From Acidobacteriaceae bacterium (lineage in GTDB: Bacteria; Acidobacteriota; Terriglobia; Terriglobales; Acidobacteriaceae), in assembly GCA_025361625.1 (NCBI GenBank), contig JANYKL010000067.1:1-46322 (forward strand): a stretch of DNA of 46,322 nucleotides, read 5' to 3'. The position numbers were made by a program, and so were the translations under genes. Under the pieces are notes generated by a model. It was not told where the DNA came from and made no database searches. It saw only the letters and a program-made list of their open reading frames with translations. Positions 6,879-14,944 of the stretch are shown piece by piece (position 1 is the first letter of the stretch; every line of letters starts with the position of its first letter).

Positions 6879-7097
6879 CTAGCCTCTTTTTTGACAGACC
6901 GCGCACTCGCAATGGCTGTAGTGCTCCCCGCCGCCCTTTTGACACATAGGGCACACGCAATGGCTTTCGTGCTGACCCCCTTGCTTCTTGCATCTTGGGC
7001 AGATGCAGTCTTTGTAGTGCTCCCCGCTTTGCTTATTGCACACAGGACAAATGCAGTCGTGTCGATGATCTCCGCCGAACTTATATTCATCGGGCAT
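6879..7097 (-). CDS. Tandem Cys/His repeat protein (putative zinc-binding)
   Basis: Seventy-two residues: a 10-residue head, then four copies of a 16-residue unit, HxxxCxCPxCxKxxGx, at 11-26, 27-42, 43-58 and 59-72 (HRHDCICPVCNKQSGE; HYKDCICPRCKKQGGQ; HESHCVCPMCQKGGGE; HYSHCECAVCQKRG). Each unit has three Cys (CxCxxC) and one to three His, twelve Cys in all, which strongly suggests metal binding (zinc or copper). Spacing is exact and the unit also repeats at DNA level as 48 bp. The start ATG is 7097; a GGGGAGG lies 13-19 nt upstream. No signal peptide, so presumably cytoplasmic. No known family is recognised. Confidence 0.75.
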   Translation of the reverse strand: MPDEYKFGGDHRHDCICPVCNKQSGEHYKDCICPRCKKQGGQHESHCVCPMCQKGGGEHYSHCECAVCQKRG

Positions 7098-7263
7098 GCG
7101 AGCATTCTAGCCTCCCCTCGGTCCTCCAATGCTGAACAACTCCCGGCCCGTTCTTGGCTTACCTCGACAGGCCACGGCAACGCGTAGACTATCCGAGCAA
7201 AATGACCATCTTCCGTATTAAGTGACTCATCGATTGCAAAAGTGAAGGAGACGGCGTTCGCTC

Positions 7264-7494
7264 GCGAAAACTGCTCGAAAGAAAAACCTCAGAGACGGCT
7301 CAAAGGTCGTCCGCAGAACCGAAGGCTTCTCATTCGCCGAGTTAGGCGAAGTCTACATTTTGGCTTCGCAGGCAGGCTTCGACCATGAGCGTGAGATCGA
7401 AGTGACCGATGTCGTGCAGGCGATAGAGGCTCAGCTGAATGGCTCGCAAGAAGTCAAAGAATTTCGCAAGGGCTCGGGCTTTGTAGCAGCATGA
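7264..7494 (+). pseudogene. C-terminal fragment of an AAA-type ATPase
   Basis: An open stretch without a proper start ends at TGA 7492. It contains RRTEGFSFAELGEVYILASQ and DVVQAIEAQL, the C-terminal lid (Sensor-2 region) of an AAA protein. The Walker motifs and the rest of the module are absent upstream, so this is a remnant. Confidence 0.55.
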
Positions 7495-7516
7495 TTGGGT
7501 TTAGAAATACAAGTCG

Positions 7517-7864
7517 ATGAAAAAGCGGCGCATGAAAAAAGCCGAAATTATTTTGAAGACACTCGAAGGCGTCGAATCACTACCAATGTCTCGGACCTCC
7601 GCCAGACGTGATGGCGAAATAGTGGCGCATGCCGCGTTTGCGTCGCAAGACGGCATCATTAGTTGTAGCAAACGGCAAATGACCCGACTTGCCTCCATTC
7701 CGGCCATCTTGAAGCGACCGGGGCGCTTCGACCGCGTGGTGCACTTTAACAACCCGAATAGTGAGCTTCGCCGCAAATATTATCAACGGCTCAACCCAAA
7801 TTTGGGCGGAGCGAAATTTGAGACGCCATCCACGTGGAGTGGCTGGCTTTTTTCCATTTTGGAT
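7517..7864 (+). pseudogene. Middle fragment of an AAA-type ATPase
   Basis: The segment ILKRPGRFDRVVHFNNPNSE followed by LRRKYYQRL is the second region of homology of AAA ATPases, with the arginine-finger region. The preceding part (LKTLEGVES...DGIIS) matches the Walker B neighbourhood only with frame changes. It lies downstream of the C-terminal piece at 7264-7494, so the parts are out of order; both are degraded. Confidence 0.5.
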
Positions 7865-8373
7865 CGATGATGCCGCGGAATTGAATATGATTTCGTCGAA
7901 GGAAAGTGAATGATGTATTGCACCAATATCCGCGTTGGGTGGTCTATCTCACGATCCACTGGCTAACAGCGCAAACTCAATATGAACGCGCAGCTGAAGT
8001 TTTCGCGCGATTCGGGACTCTAACGCCGAGACTGTGGTTTGGATTCGCAATCAACTTCTGTGCTAACGAAAGTCAAGTCGGGTTCGCATGTGACTGCGCG
8101 CCTAGGATGCAGTCACAAGACCAACAATTTCTCCGGCCAAGCAACTGATAGACATTGCTTCGGACGGTGTCCATCGCTTGGGTTTGCACGCAATCTTTAT
8201 CTTGCATTCGCGAAATGACATCTGTGTTTTGGTAACAGTTGGTAACAGGCGTTTAGCGCTCATCAACCCCACAATGATTGAAGCCGCGATTTTTCATCAA
8301 CTGACAGATCGTTTCTGGATTGCCAACGATACACCCAGCATCATTGTCATCCGAGTCAACGCGCTGCACAGGC
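7865..8373. other. Non-coding stretch before kinase 1, carrying a dispersed repeat
   Basis: No gene is supported here. It holds the first copy of the 61-bp repeat (8020-8080) and leads into the kinase promoter. Open frames at 7906-8148 and 8178-8378 have no recognisable features, and the first overlaps the repeat. Confidence 0.5.
8020..8080. repeat. 61-bp dispersed direct repeat, copy 1
   Basis: The block from CTAACGCCGAGACTGTGG to AACGAAAGTCAAGTCG recurs at 16603-16663 in the same orientation, with mismatches confined to a short central segment. The copies bracket the two kinase genes. Confidence 0.85.
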
Positions 8374-8379
8374 TATAAT
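8374..8379 (+). promoter_or_regulatory. -10 box of kinase 1
   Basis: A perfect TATAAT, in GGCTATAATT, lies 11 bases before the ATG at 8391, so the transcript would have only about a 5-base leader. No well-placed TTGACA-like -35 is seen. The second kinase has the matching GGCTACAATT before its start. Confidence 0.5.
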
Positions 8380-8390
8380 TACGGCCACGG

Positions 8391-11066
8391 ATGGCCCTCA
8401 CCCCTGGCGCGAAACTTGGCCCTTACGAAATTCAATCCCCGCTGGGCGCGGGCGGGATGGGCGAGGTGTATCGAGCTAAGGATACCCGCCTCGACCGCAT
8501 TGTTGCCATCAAAGTTTTACCTTCGCATCTTTCCTCTGACCCGGAATTGAAGCAACGCATGGAGCGCGAAGCCAAAGCTATTTCCGCGCTCCAGCACGCG
8601 AATATCTGCACGCTTCACGACATCGGCACGCAGGACGGCACTGACTTTCTAGTCATGGAGTACCTCGAAGGCCAGACTCTCGCCGACCGTCTGGGGAAGG
8701 GCGCACTGCCGCTTGATCAGATTCTTAAAATTGGCACGGACATCGCGCAAGCCCTAGAGAAGGCGCATCAACACGGCATTGTCCATCGTGACTTGAAACC
8801 GGCGAACATCATGCTGACCAAAGCCGGCGCCAAGCTGATGGACTTCGGGCTCGCAAAACCGAAGGTATCAACCGCTTCCCAGGCCACCGGCCCATTCACT
8901 CCTTCAACGCCGACTATGAATCTGGCCTCGCTCACGGCGGCCTCGTCGCCGCTCACGCAGAAGGGTTCGATCATCGGAACTTTTCAGTACATGGCGCCGG
9001 AGGTTTTGCAGGGAGCGGAAGCCGACGCGCGCAGCGACCTGTTCAGTTTCGGATGCGTTCTTTACGAAATGGTTACCGGACGGCGCGCATTTGAAGGCAA
9101 ATCGCAACTCAGTGTATTCACCGCCATTCTAGAAAAAGACCCAGAGCCTATTGCGGCTGCCCAGCCGCTCGCCCCGCACATGCTCGCGAATGTAGCTTTT
9201 GCATGCCTCGCTAAAGATCCCGCTGACAGAATCCAATCAGCGCACGACCTGGCTATGGATCTGCGCTGGGTCCCCTCCCTCGTTTCGGCGCCGTCGCCAG
9301 ATTCAAAATCTTTTTCCCCGCTAAGCCGCGTTCGTTGGTTTGCCAGCATCGCGGCTGCAATTGTTTTGGGAACCCTTGTTGGTTTTCTCCTCCATCATCC
9401 CGCCCCGTCAGGTCCCAGCATTCGCACCGTCCTAAATCCCCCACCGGGCGCGCACTTTCGATTGACCGACGATGCCGCGGGTCCGCCCGTGCTTTCGCCC
9501 AACGGCCGGTATCTGGCTTTCACTGCCACCGGCGCCGACGGGAAGACTTCCATCTGGGTCCGCCCCATGAATGCCGCGGAGGCCCGACCGCTCCCCGATA
9601 CCAACGACGCGATCTTTCCCTTCTGGTCTCCGGACAGCGGCTCGATCGGGTTCTTCGCCAACAACAAATTGAAGACGACCGAGATTGATGGCGGCGCGGC
9701 TCAGGTTCTGTGTGACGTCCCGCTTGGACGAGGCGGCGCATGGGGAAGCGGTGGCGTGATCGCGTTCTCTGCGTCTCCGGTTTCCGCTCTATCGCAGGTG
9801 AGCGCCAGCGGCGGCGCCCCCACCCTACTCACAAGATTGGATGCCTCCCAGCACACCTCCCACCGCTGGCCGTTCTTTTTACCCGACGGCAGGCATTTTC
9901 TTTACTTCGCCATGCATCACGATCCCTCGAAGTCCTCGAACAACGGCGTCTACTATGCATCGCTGGATGGCGGCGAGAATCGCCTTTTGGTTCATGGCCA
10001 GACCAACGCCATTTACACCGCCGGGTTCCTCCTTTTTGGCCGTGGTGACCAGCTGGTGGCGCAACCGTTCGACCCAGCCAACGGCAAATTAAGCGGCCAG
10101 TTGCAAACCATTTCTACTGGCGTGTTAAACGATGTAACGACTTGGCACCTCGGCGCCTCGGCTGCCGACAACCGTGTGCTGGCATTCGGCAATGGCACTT
10201 CCGGTAGTGTTCAATTGGTTTGGATGGATCGCACCGGAAAGCAGATTGGTATAGCTGCCGAGAATTTGCAAAACTTGCAATATGCCCGGTTGTCGCCGCA
10301 GGGCGACCGCATTGCCCTAATGCTGGATTCCGGCATCAATGACATTTGGTCTCTCGATCTAGCGCGCGGCGTCCGCACACGCCTGACGTTTGGTCCTGTT
10401 GCCAATACCTATCCTGTGTGGTCGCCCGATGGCAAGTGGGTCGCCTATGGCTCGATACGGCCGGGGGGAAGTGGCATCTTCCGCAAGCTCGCCGACGGAA
10501 GCGGCGCCGAAGAGATGCTCATCTCAAGTCCGGATACCACCGGGTTCATTCCCAGTGACTGGTCATTCGATGGCAAAACCATCTTCTATTCGACTGGCCT
10601 CTCCACCGGGGATCAAATCATCTGGGCCCTGTCGTTGGATGGAGAGCGAAAATCCCAGCAGGTAGTTACGCACGGAACAGACGGGGTACTATCCCCCAAC
10701 GGCCGTTGGCTCGCCTATACCGCGTTCTCAGGGCTGCCGGAAGTTTATGTGGTGGCCTACGACGGCGGCGAGGGCAGGTGGCAGGTCTCGCCCAATAAAG
10801 GGCAGGTGCCGCATTGGAGTAAAGATGGAAAGGAACTTTACTACTTTGACGGAACGCAATCCATCTCCGCCGTTCAGGTCAAGGACCTGGGAAAATCGCT
10901 CGAATTCGGAGCGAGTAAAACCCTAGTCAGCCAGTGGACAATTTTAAGCCTGCCATTTTACAGCGTCACACCCGACGGCAAGAAACTCCTGATGGAGCGC
11001 GTCGCACAGCAGGTCAGCCAGCCGGTAACGATCATTACCAACTTTACCGCTGAACTGAAAAAATAA
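8391..11066 (+). CDS. Membrane Ser/Thr protein kinase with PD40/TolB-type beta-propeller
   Basis: 891 residues. Kinase domain at about 12-275: glycine loop LGAGGMGEVYRA (18-29), catalytic Lys41 in VAIKVL, Glu60, HRDLKPAN (132-139), DFG (151-153) and APE in YMAPEVLQG. All essential residues are present, so it should be active. A transmembrane helix (about 317-340) separates it from a periplasmic region of WD40-like PD40 repeats (LSPNGRYLAFTA, WSPDGKWVAYGS, LSPNGRWLAYTA). Kinases of this build are abundant in Acidobacteriota and are presumed sensor kinases; ligand and substrates are unknown. It is paralogous to the next gene, with matching domain positions. Confidence 0.93.
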   Translation: MALTPGAKLGPYEIQSPLGAGGMGEVYRAKDTRLDRIVAIKVLPSHLSSDPELKQRMEREAKAISALQHANICTLHDIGTQDGTDFLVMEYLEGQTLADRLGKGALPLDQILKIGTDIAQALEKAHQHGIVHRDLKPANIMLTKAGAKLMDFGLAKPKVSTASQATGPFTPSTPTMNLASLTAASSPLTQKGSIIGTFQYMAPEVLQGAEADARSDLFSFGCVLYEMVTGRRAFEGKSQLSVFTAILEKDPEPIAAAQPLAPHMLANVAFACLAKDPADRIQSAHDLAMDLRWVPSLVSAPSPDSKSFSPLSRVRWFASIAAAIVLGTLVGFLLHHPAPSGPSIRTVLNPPPGAHFRLTDDAAGPPVLSPNGRYLAFTATGADGKTSIWVRPMNAAEARPLPDTNDAIFPFWSPDSGSIGFFANNKLKTTEIDGGAAQVLCDVPLGRGGAWGSGGVIAFSASPVSALSQVSASGGAPTLLTRLDASQHTSHRWPFFLPDGRHFLYFAMHHDPSKSSNNGVYYASLDGGENRLLVHGQTNAIYTAGFLLFGRGDQLVAQPFDPANGKLSGQLQTISTGVLNDVTTWHLGASAADNRVLAFGNGTSGSVQLVWMDRTGKQIGIAAENLQNLQYARLSPQGDRIALMLDSGINDIWSLDLARGVRTRLTFGPVANTYPVWSPDGKWVAYGSIRPGGSGIFRKLADGSGAEEMLISSPDTTGFIPSDWSFDGKTIFYSTGLSTGDQIIWALSLDGERKSQQVVTHGTDGVLSPNGRWLAYTAFSGLPEVYVVAYDGGEGRWQVSPNKGQVPHWSKDGKELYYFDGTQSISAVQVKDLGKSLEFGASKTLVSQWTILSLPFYSVTPDGKKLLMERVAQQVSQPVTIITNFTAELKK

Positions 11067-11213
11067 CCCTTCGCCTAGCCTGGATCACGGGCAAACTTTC
11101 CTGACTTTTTACTTCCAGTTTGCCGACCATCCGGAAGTTGGTCGGTTCGGTCAACACTACCGCCGTTAAACCCTTCAGCAGGAGATAACCGCCCCATCTT
11201 CTTTGTGTAGGGC

Positions 11214-11219
11214 TACAAT
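11214..11219 (+). promoter_or_regulatory. -10 box of kinase 2
   Basis: TACAAT, within GGCTACAATT, lies 13 bases before the ATG at 11233 and matches the GGCTATAATT before kinase 1. A very short leader is predicted. No clear -35 is visible. Confidence 0.45.
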
Positions 11220-11232
11220 TCGGGTAATCCTC

Positions 11233-13905
11233 ATGCCTATCGCTGCAGGAACTCGCTTCGGGCCCTACGAGATAATTTCCGCTGCCGGGGCTGGCGGCAT
11301 GGGCGAGGTTTACCGCGCCAAAGACACCCGCTTGAACCGAATTGTGGCGGTGAAAGTATTGCCTGCCGAGCTTGCCCATAATCCAGAGACGAGGCAGCGG
11401 TTTGAACGAGAAGCACGATCTATCTCAACTCTTTCGCATGCTCACATCTGCACTCTGCATGACATTGGACACCAGGATGGAGTGGACTACCTGGTGTTGG
11501 AATATCTCGAAGGCGGGACGCTCGAGCAGCGCCTCATCAAAGGACCGCTGCCACCGGACCAGACGTTGCGCTACGCCGCCCAAATTGCCGACGCGCTAGC
11601 CAAAGCGCACAAGCTGGGGATCACGCACCGCGATCTAAAACCCGCCAACGTCATGCTGACCAAGGGCGGCGCTAAGCTCATGGACTTTGGTTTGGCGAAG
11701 CAGTCCGGCGTCGCGCCCCTCGCGGCAGCCCTCACCGAGATGACCGTGGACCAGGCCAAACTGACCAGCGAAGGCATGATCGTTGGTACGTTCCAATACA
11801 TGGCGCCAGAACAATTGGAAGGAAAAGAAGCCGATGCCCGCACGGACATTTTTGCATTCGGGGAAGTCCTCTACGAAATGGCGACAGGCAGGCCTGCGTT
11901 TTCCGGCACGAGCCGAGCTAGCCTGATCGCGGCGATCTTGACGAGTGAACCTCCACCGATCACTCAAGTTCAGGCACTAAGTCCGCTTGCGCTGGAGCGC
12001 GTGGTCAGGAAATGCTTGGCCAAGGACCCAGACGACCGTTGGCAGAATGCAGCCGACCTAGCGAGCGAACTGAAGTGGATCGGCGAGGGCGGCTCGCAGT
12101 CGGGAACCACGGCTGCGCTAACTCCCGGGCGGACCCACCGTGAAAAGCTGCTGTGGGTGCTGGCAACGTTGGCGCTCTGTGCGGCGGCAGTGGTGGCCAC
12201 GGTTTATGTCCGACCAAGCGCCCCGCAAGCGGGTGTGATCCGGGCATCCATTTCATCAGAGGACGGCGCATCCCCCATATGGACGGGCGACTTTGCCGGT
12301 CCGGCGGTAGTCTCGCCAGACGGTAGCGCTCTCGCCTTTGTCACGACACGCGAGCAAGGTGCGTCGGTGTTATGGGTGAGAAAGTTAAACGCTGTTCATG
12401 GTCACGCTCTGGCAGGCACCGACGGCGCGATTTTTCCGTTCTGGTCTTCCGATAGCAGGTCGATGGGCTTCTTCGCTGGCAGCAAGCTGAAGACTATTTC
12501 TGTCGAGGGCGGCACGCCAACCGACGTTTGCGATGCACAAGCAGGGCGCGGGGGGACCTGGAACGCACAGGGCATCATCGTTTTCGCCCCCGCATTCCAG
12601 AGCGCCCTGATGCAAGTCCCGGCCTCAGGCGGTGTCCCGAAGCCGGTGACCGTCTTGGATACCTCCAAGCATGACAGCCACCGCTGGCCTTATTTTCTTC
12701 CCGACGGCAAACACTTCCTGTATCTGGCGGTTACCCATATCCGACCTCGCGATCCGAACGACGGCATCTACTACGCGTCTCTGGACGGCAAGGAAAACCG
12801 CATGCTGATGACTGCGTATACGAACGCGACGTATGCCGCGGGACGGCTGCTGTTCATGCGTGAGAGCGACTTGATGGCGCAATCCATGGATCCTGAGACG
12901 GGTAATCTGCGTGGGCCAGCAGAGCGCGTGGAGGAAGGTGTGCTCGTCGATGGGAGCACTTGGAGAGCAGGCTTTGATGCTTCGAGCTCAGGTATATTGG
13001 CGTATGCTGCGGGCGGCCTGATTCCCGCTCAAGCCATTTGGTATGACCGCGCAGGGAAAAACCTGGGTGCTGCCGGCGAGAAAACGCTTAACCTAGTCAC
13101 CGTCAGGCTTTCTCCCGATGGTACCCGGCTGGCGACGGAGTCGGGCGACGCCAACAACGAAATCTGGATCGACGAACTCAAACGGCAAGTGAATACCAGG
13201 CTGACTTTTGGCTCGGGGGCAAGTTCGACCCCCGTTTGGTCGCCGGATGGGCGCTGGATCGCGTTTGGGGGTTTTCGCGGCAAGAACAATCTCTATCGCA
13301 AGGCCTCCAATGGTGTGGGCCAGGAAGAATTACTGCTGGAAGGCGAGGCCAGAAACCTGCAGCCCTCGGACTGGTCGCCCGACGGCAAGTCCCTGCTGTT
13401 TGGCATTGGGGATTTTGCTTCTTCCGGGCAGACCTGGTTACTTCCGTTAGAAGGCGACCGCAAACCGGTGCCCCTATTGCAGGGTAACTTTGTCGCGGCC
13501 AACGCCCGGTTTTCTCCCGATGGCCGCTGGGTCGCTTACAACTCGAGCGAATCGGGCAGGCCCGAAGTGTACGTGATGCCGTTTGGCAATGGAGGCGGCA
13601 AATGGCAGGTTTCCGGCGCGGGCGGAGTCTTGCCCATATGGCGGCGTGACGGGAGAGAATTATTTTACTGGTCTTTAGACAATACCTTAGTCTCGGTTCC
13701 CGTCCAGATCAAGAAGGACGCGGTGGAGGTAGGTGCTCCTCACTTAGTGTTTCGTCTCAGGCAGCCGCTGGGCAATGTCGGCGTTGTCAGTCCTTACGAC
13801 GTCACCGCCGATGGCCAGCGCTTCCTGATAATCGAAACTCCAGGGCAGGCGTCTAAACCGATCACTCTGATGACGAACTGGGCAGCGGAGTTGAAGCACC
13901 AATGA
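11233..13905 (+). CDS. Membrane Ser/Thr protein kinase with PD40/TolB-type beta-propeller (paralogue)
   Basis: 890 residues from the ATG at 11233; an upstream in-frame GTG at 11203 lies in the promoter and is rejected. Kinase motifs sit at the same positions as in kinase 1: glycine loop AGAGGMGEVYRA, Lys41 in VAVKVL, HRDLKPAN (132-139), DFG (151-153), YMAPEQLEG. A transmembrane helix at about 305-327 (WVLATLALCAAAVVATVY) is followed by PD40 propeller repeats (VSPDGSALAFV, WSPDGRWIAFGG, WSPDGKSLLFG, FSPDGRWVAYNS) and an AELKHQ end equivalent to AELKK of kinase 1. The pair arose by tandem duplication. It probably senses an extracytoplasmic signal; partners unknown. Confidence 0.93.
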   Translation: MPIAAGTRFGPYEIISAAGAGGMGEVYRAKDTRLNRIVAVKVLPAELAHNPETRQRFEREARSISTLSHAHICTLHDIGHQDGVDYLVLEYLEGGTLEQRLIKGPLPPDQTLRYAAQIADALAKAHKLGITHRDLKPANVMLTKGGAKLMDFGLAKQSGVAPLAAALTEMTVDQAKLTSEGMIVGTFQYMAPEQLEGKEADARTDIFAFGEVLYEMATGRPAFSGTSRASLIAAILTSEPPPITQVQALSPLALERVVRKCLAKDPDDRWQNAADLASELKWIGEGGSQSGTTAALTPGRTHREKLLWVLATLALCAAAVVATVYVRPSAPQAGVIRASISSEDGASPIWTGDFAGPAVVSPDGSALAFVTTREQGASVLWVRKLNAVHGHALAGTDGAIFPFWSSDSRSMGFFAGSKLKTISVEGGTPTDVCDAQAGRGGTWNAQGIIVFAPAFQSALMQVPASGGVPKPVTVLDTSKHDSHRWPYFLPDGKHFLYLAVTHIRPRDPNDGIYYASLDGKENRMLMTAYTNATYAAGRLLFMRESDLMAQSMDPETGNLRGPAERVEEGVLVDGSTWRAGFDASSSGILAYAAGGLIPAQAIWYDRAGKNLGAAGEKTLNLVTVRLSPDGTRLATESGDANNEIWIDELKRQVNTRLTFGSGASSTPVWSPDGRWIAFGGFRGKNNLYRKASNGVGQEELLLEGEARNLQPSDWSPDGKSLLFGIGDFASSGQTWLLPLEGDRKPVPLLQGNFVAANARFSPDGRWVAYNSSESGRPEVYVMPFGNGGGKWQVSGAGGVLPIWRRDGRELFYWSLDNTLVSVPVQIKKDAVEVGAPHLVFRLRQPLGNVGVVSPYDVTADGQRFLIIETPGQASKPITLMTNWAAELKHQ

Positions 13906-14021
13906 CTTCACGATGAGCACAAACCCATGCCGCTCGAATCCAATCACCGCTAGAAGCTGATTCCACCTTGATCATGGGCGATCGTCTTTTCGGCTCAACT
14001 GTCGGTCTTCACTGGATTGTT

Positions 14022-14080
14022 CCCGATTCATGGGCAACTCTTCCCTGATCGGATTATGGAAGAGTTGTCGACTAATCGGG
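14022..14080. terminator. Nested inverted repeats between convergent genes (possible terminator)
   Basis: An inner perfect 10-bp pair, CAACTCTTCC (14035-14044) and GGAAGAGTTG (14058-14067), is enclosed by an outer 7-bp pair, CCCGATT (14022-14028) and AATCGGG (14074-14080). It lies between the converging kinase 2 and DUF2165 genes and overlaps the latter's stop. There is no T-run, so factor-independent termination is uncertain. Confidence 0.45.
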
Positions 14081-14565
14081 AGTTGGCTCGCGTTGCACGA
14101 CAACCAAAAACACCACACCGACAATGGTAAACATTCGGAATGCCTCTTCCTGCCCATTCCACATTTTCGACTGCCACATCAGAAACCATTCGCCCCCGAC
14201 ATCGAGGAATGCCACCAACCACATCAGCAGGCTCGTCGTCAGCGCAATCACGGCGACGTTCAGTGCAGCCGCGTATTGTTCCGTGTCCGCACGATACGAT
14301 TTCAGCAATCGAACACCAGCCCACCAGCATAGAAGCATAGTGACTGATTCCCAGGCGATGATGCCGATGTAGAAGACCGTATGTACTGGCGACGAATTGA
14401 CGGCGCGCCACATGAGGTGGTTCCCCGGAAGGGTTGAGTCCATCATCAGGACGTGGCGGACAAACTCGTAGTTGGAGCCGTAATCCGTGATGTTGTTAGG
14501 ACCAGAATCGTGTAGAAAAGTGCGATTGCAAAAACGAGAACGGCTTTGGAAAAGCGAAGCGCCAT
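14072..14565 (-). pseudogene. DUF2165 membrane protein gene with one-base frameshift
   Basis: Two frames together give a complete DUF2165 protein of about 164 residues. The first (from ATG 14565) reads MALRFSKAVLVFAIALFYTI; the second reads MMDSTLPGNHLMWRAVNSSP, then three membrane helices and ends at 14074-14072. Restoring one A (near 14497, coding strand CTAACAAC to CTAAACAAC) joins them with NNITDYGSNYEFVRHV, as expected for the family. It is therefore either a recent loss or a sequencing error. The function of the family, small inner-membrane proteins with four helices, is unknown. Confidence 0.75.
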
Positions 14566-14866
14566 GACATGCCGCATAGGTTGTTGCACGCGGGAATTAT
14601 ATCTCTCGGTGACGGACCGCGAACTTTCTTGGAATGCGCACACGTCGTGATTAACGGGGCAAACCTTCAATAATCCAACGTGCCGGCGTTGATCGGCAAT
14701 TTTCTGGCCGGGCTACACCGGCAGAGGCAGAGCGTGTCAGGCATGAGCGGAAACCGTCGGATTTCCGGGAGCCTGTTTGAGGACTACTTCCGGCTTGCCG
14801 ACAATCCAGACAGTGCGCCGACCCACGCAGTTTCTGTGCATAAATGGCGAATATTCAGAAATGGAC
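14566..14866. other. Gene-free stretch upstream of DUF2165
   Basis: About 300 bases in which no supported gene is seen. Open frames present are short and without recognisable domains. The leader of the DUF2165 gene occupies the left end. Confidence 0.45.
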
Positions 14867-14944
14867 AGGAGCGGGTTTGTCAGATGTGGCTTCTGTGGCG
14901 GCCCGATGTGTTCGATCTCTAACCGCGGCGATCCGCTATCGCGA
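14867..14944 (+). pseudogene. Possible scrap of a serine-recombinase zinc ribbon
   Basis: One frame reads RSGFVRCGFCGGPMCSISNR followed by GDPLSR. A (L/F)-x-RCGxCGGPM motif is typical of the zinc beta-ribbon of large serine recombinases. Nothing else of such a protein is seen, and the end overlaps the convergent lipoprotein gene by a few bases, so this is at most a remnant and may be chance. Confidence 0.25.

Noticed and set aside
6842-7180. Longer frame (112 residues) on the same strand as the Cys/His repeat gene
   Set aside because: The other frame has a strict 16-residue Cys/His periodicity; this one is its shifted shadow.
7906-8148. 80-residue open frame over the 61-bp repeat
   Set aside because: It overlaps a dispersed repeat and has no recognisable domain; the similar reading at copy 2 reflects repeated DNA, not coding conservation.
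8178-8378. 66-residue open frame before kinase 1
   Set aside because: No ribosome-binding site and no family; ends in the kinase promoter.
14480-14510. Programmed frameshift in the DUF2165 gene
   Set aside because: No slippery heptamer or downstream structure; a simple one-base deletion explains it better.
14680-14922. 80-residue open frame
   Set aside because: No recognisable features apart from the zinc-ribbon-like scrap in another frame.
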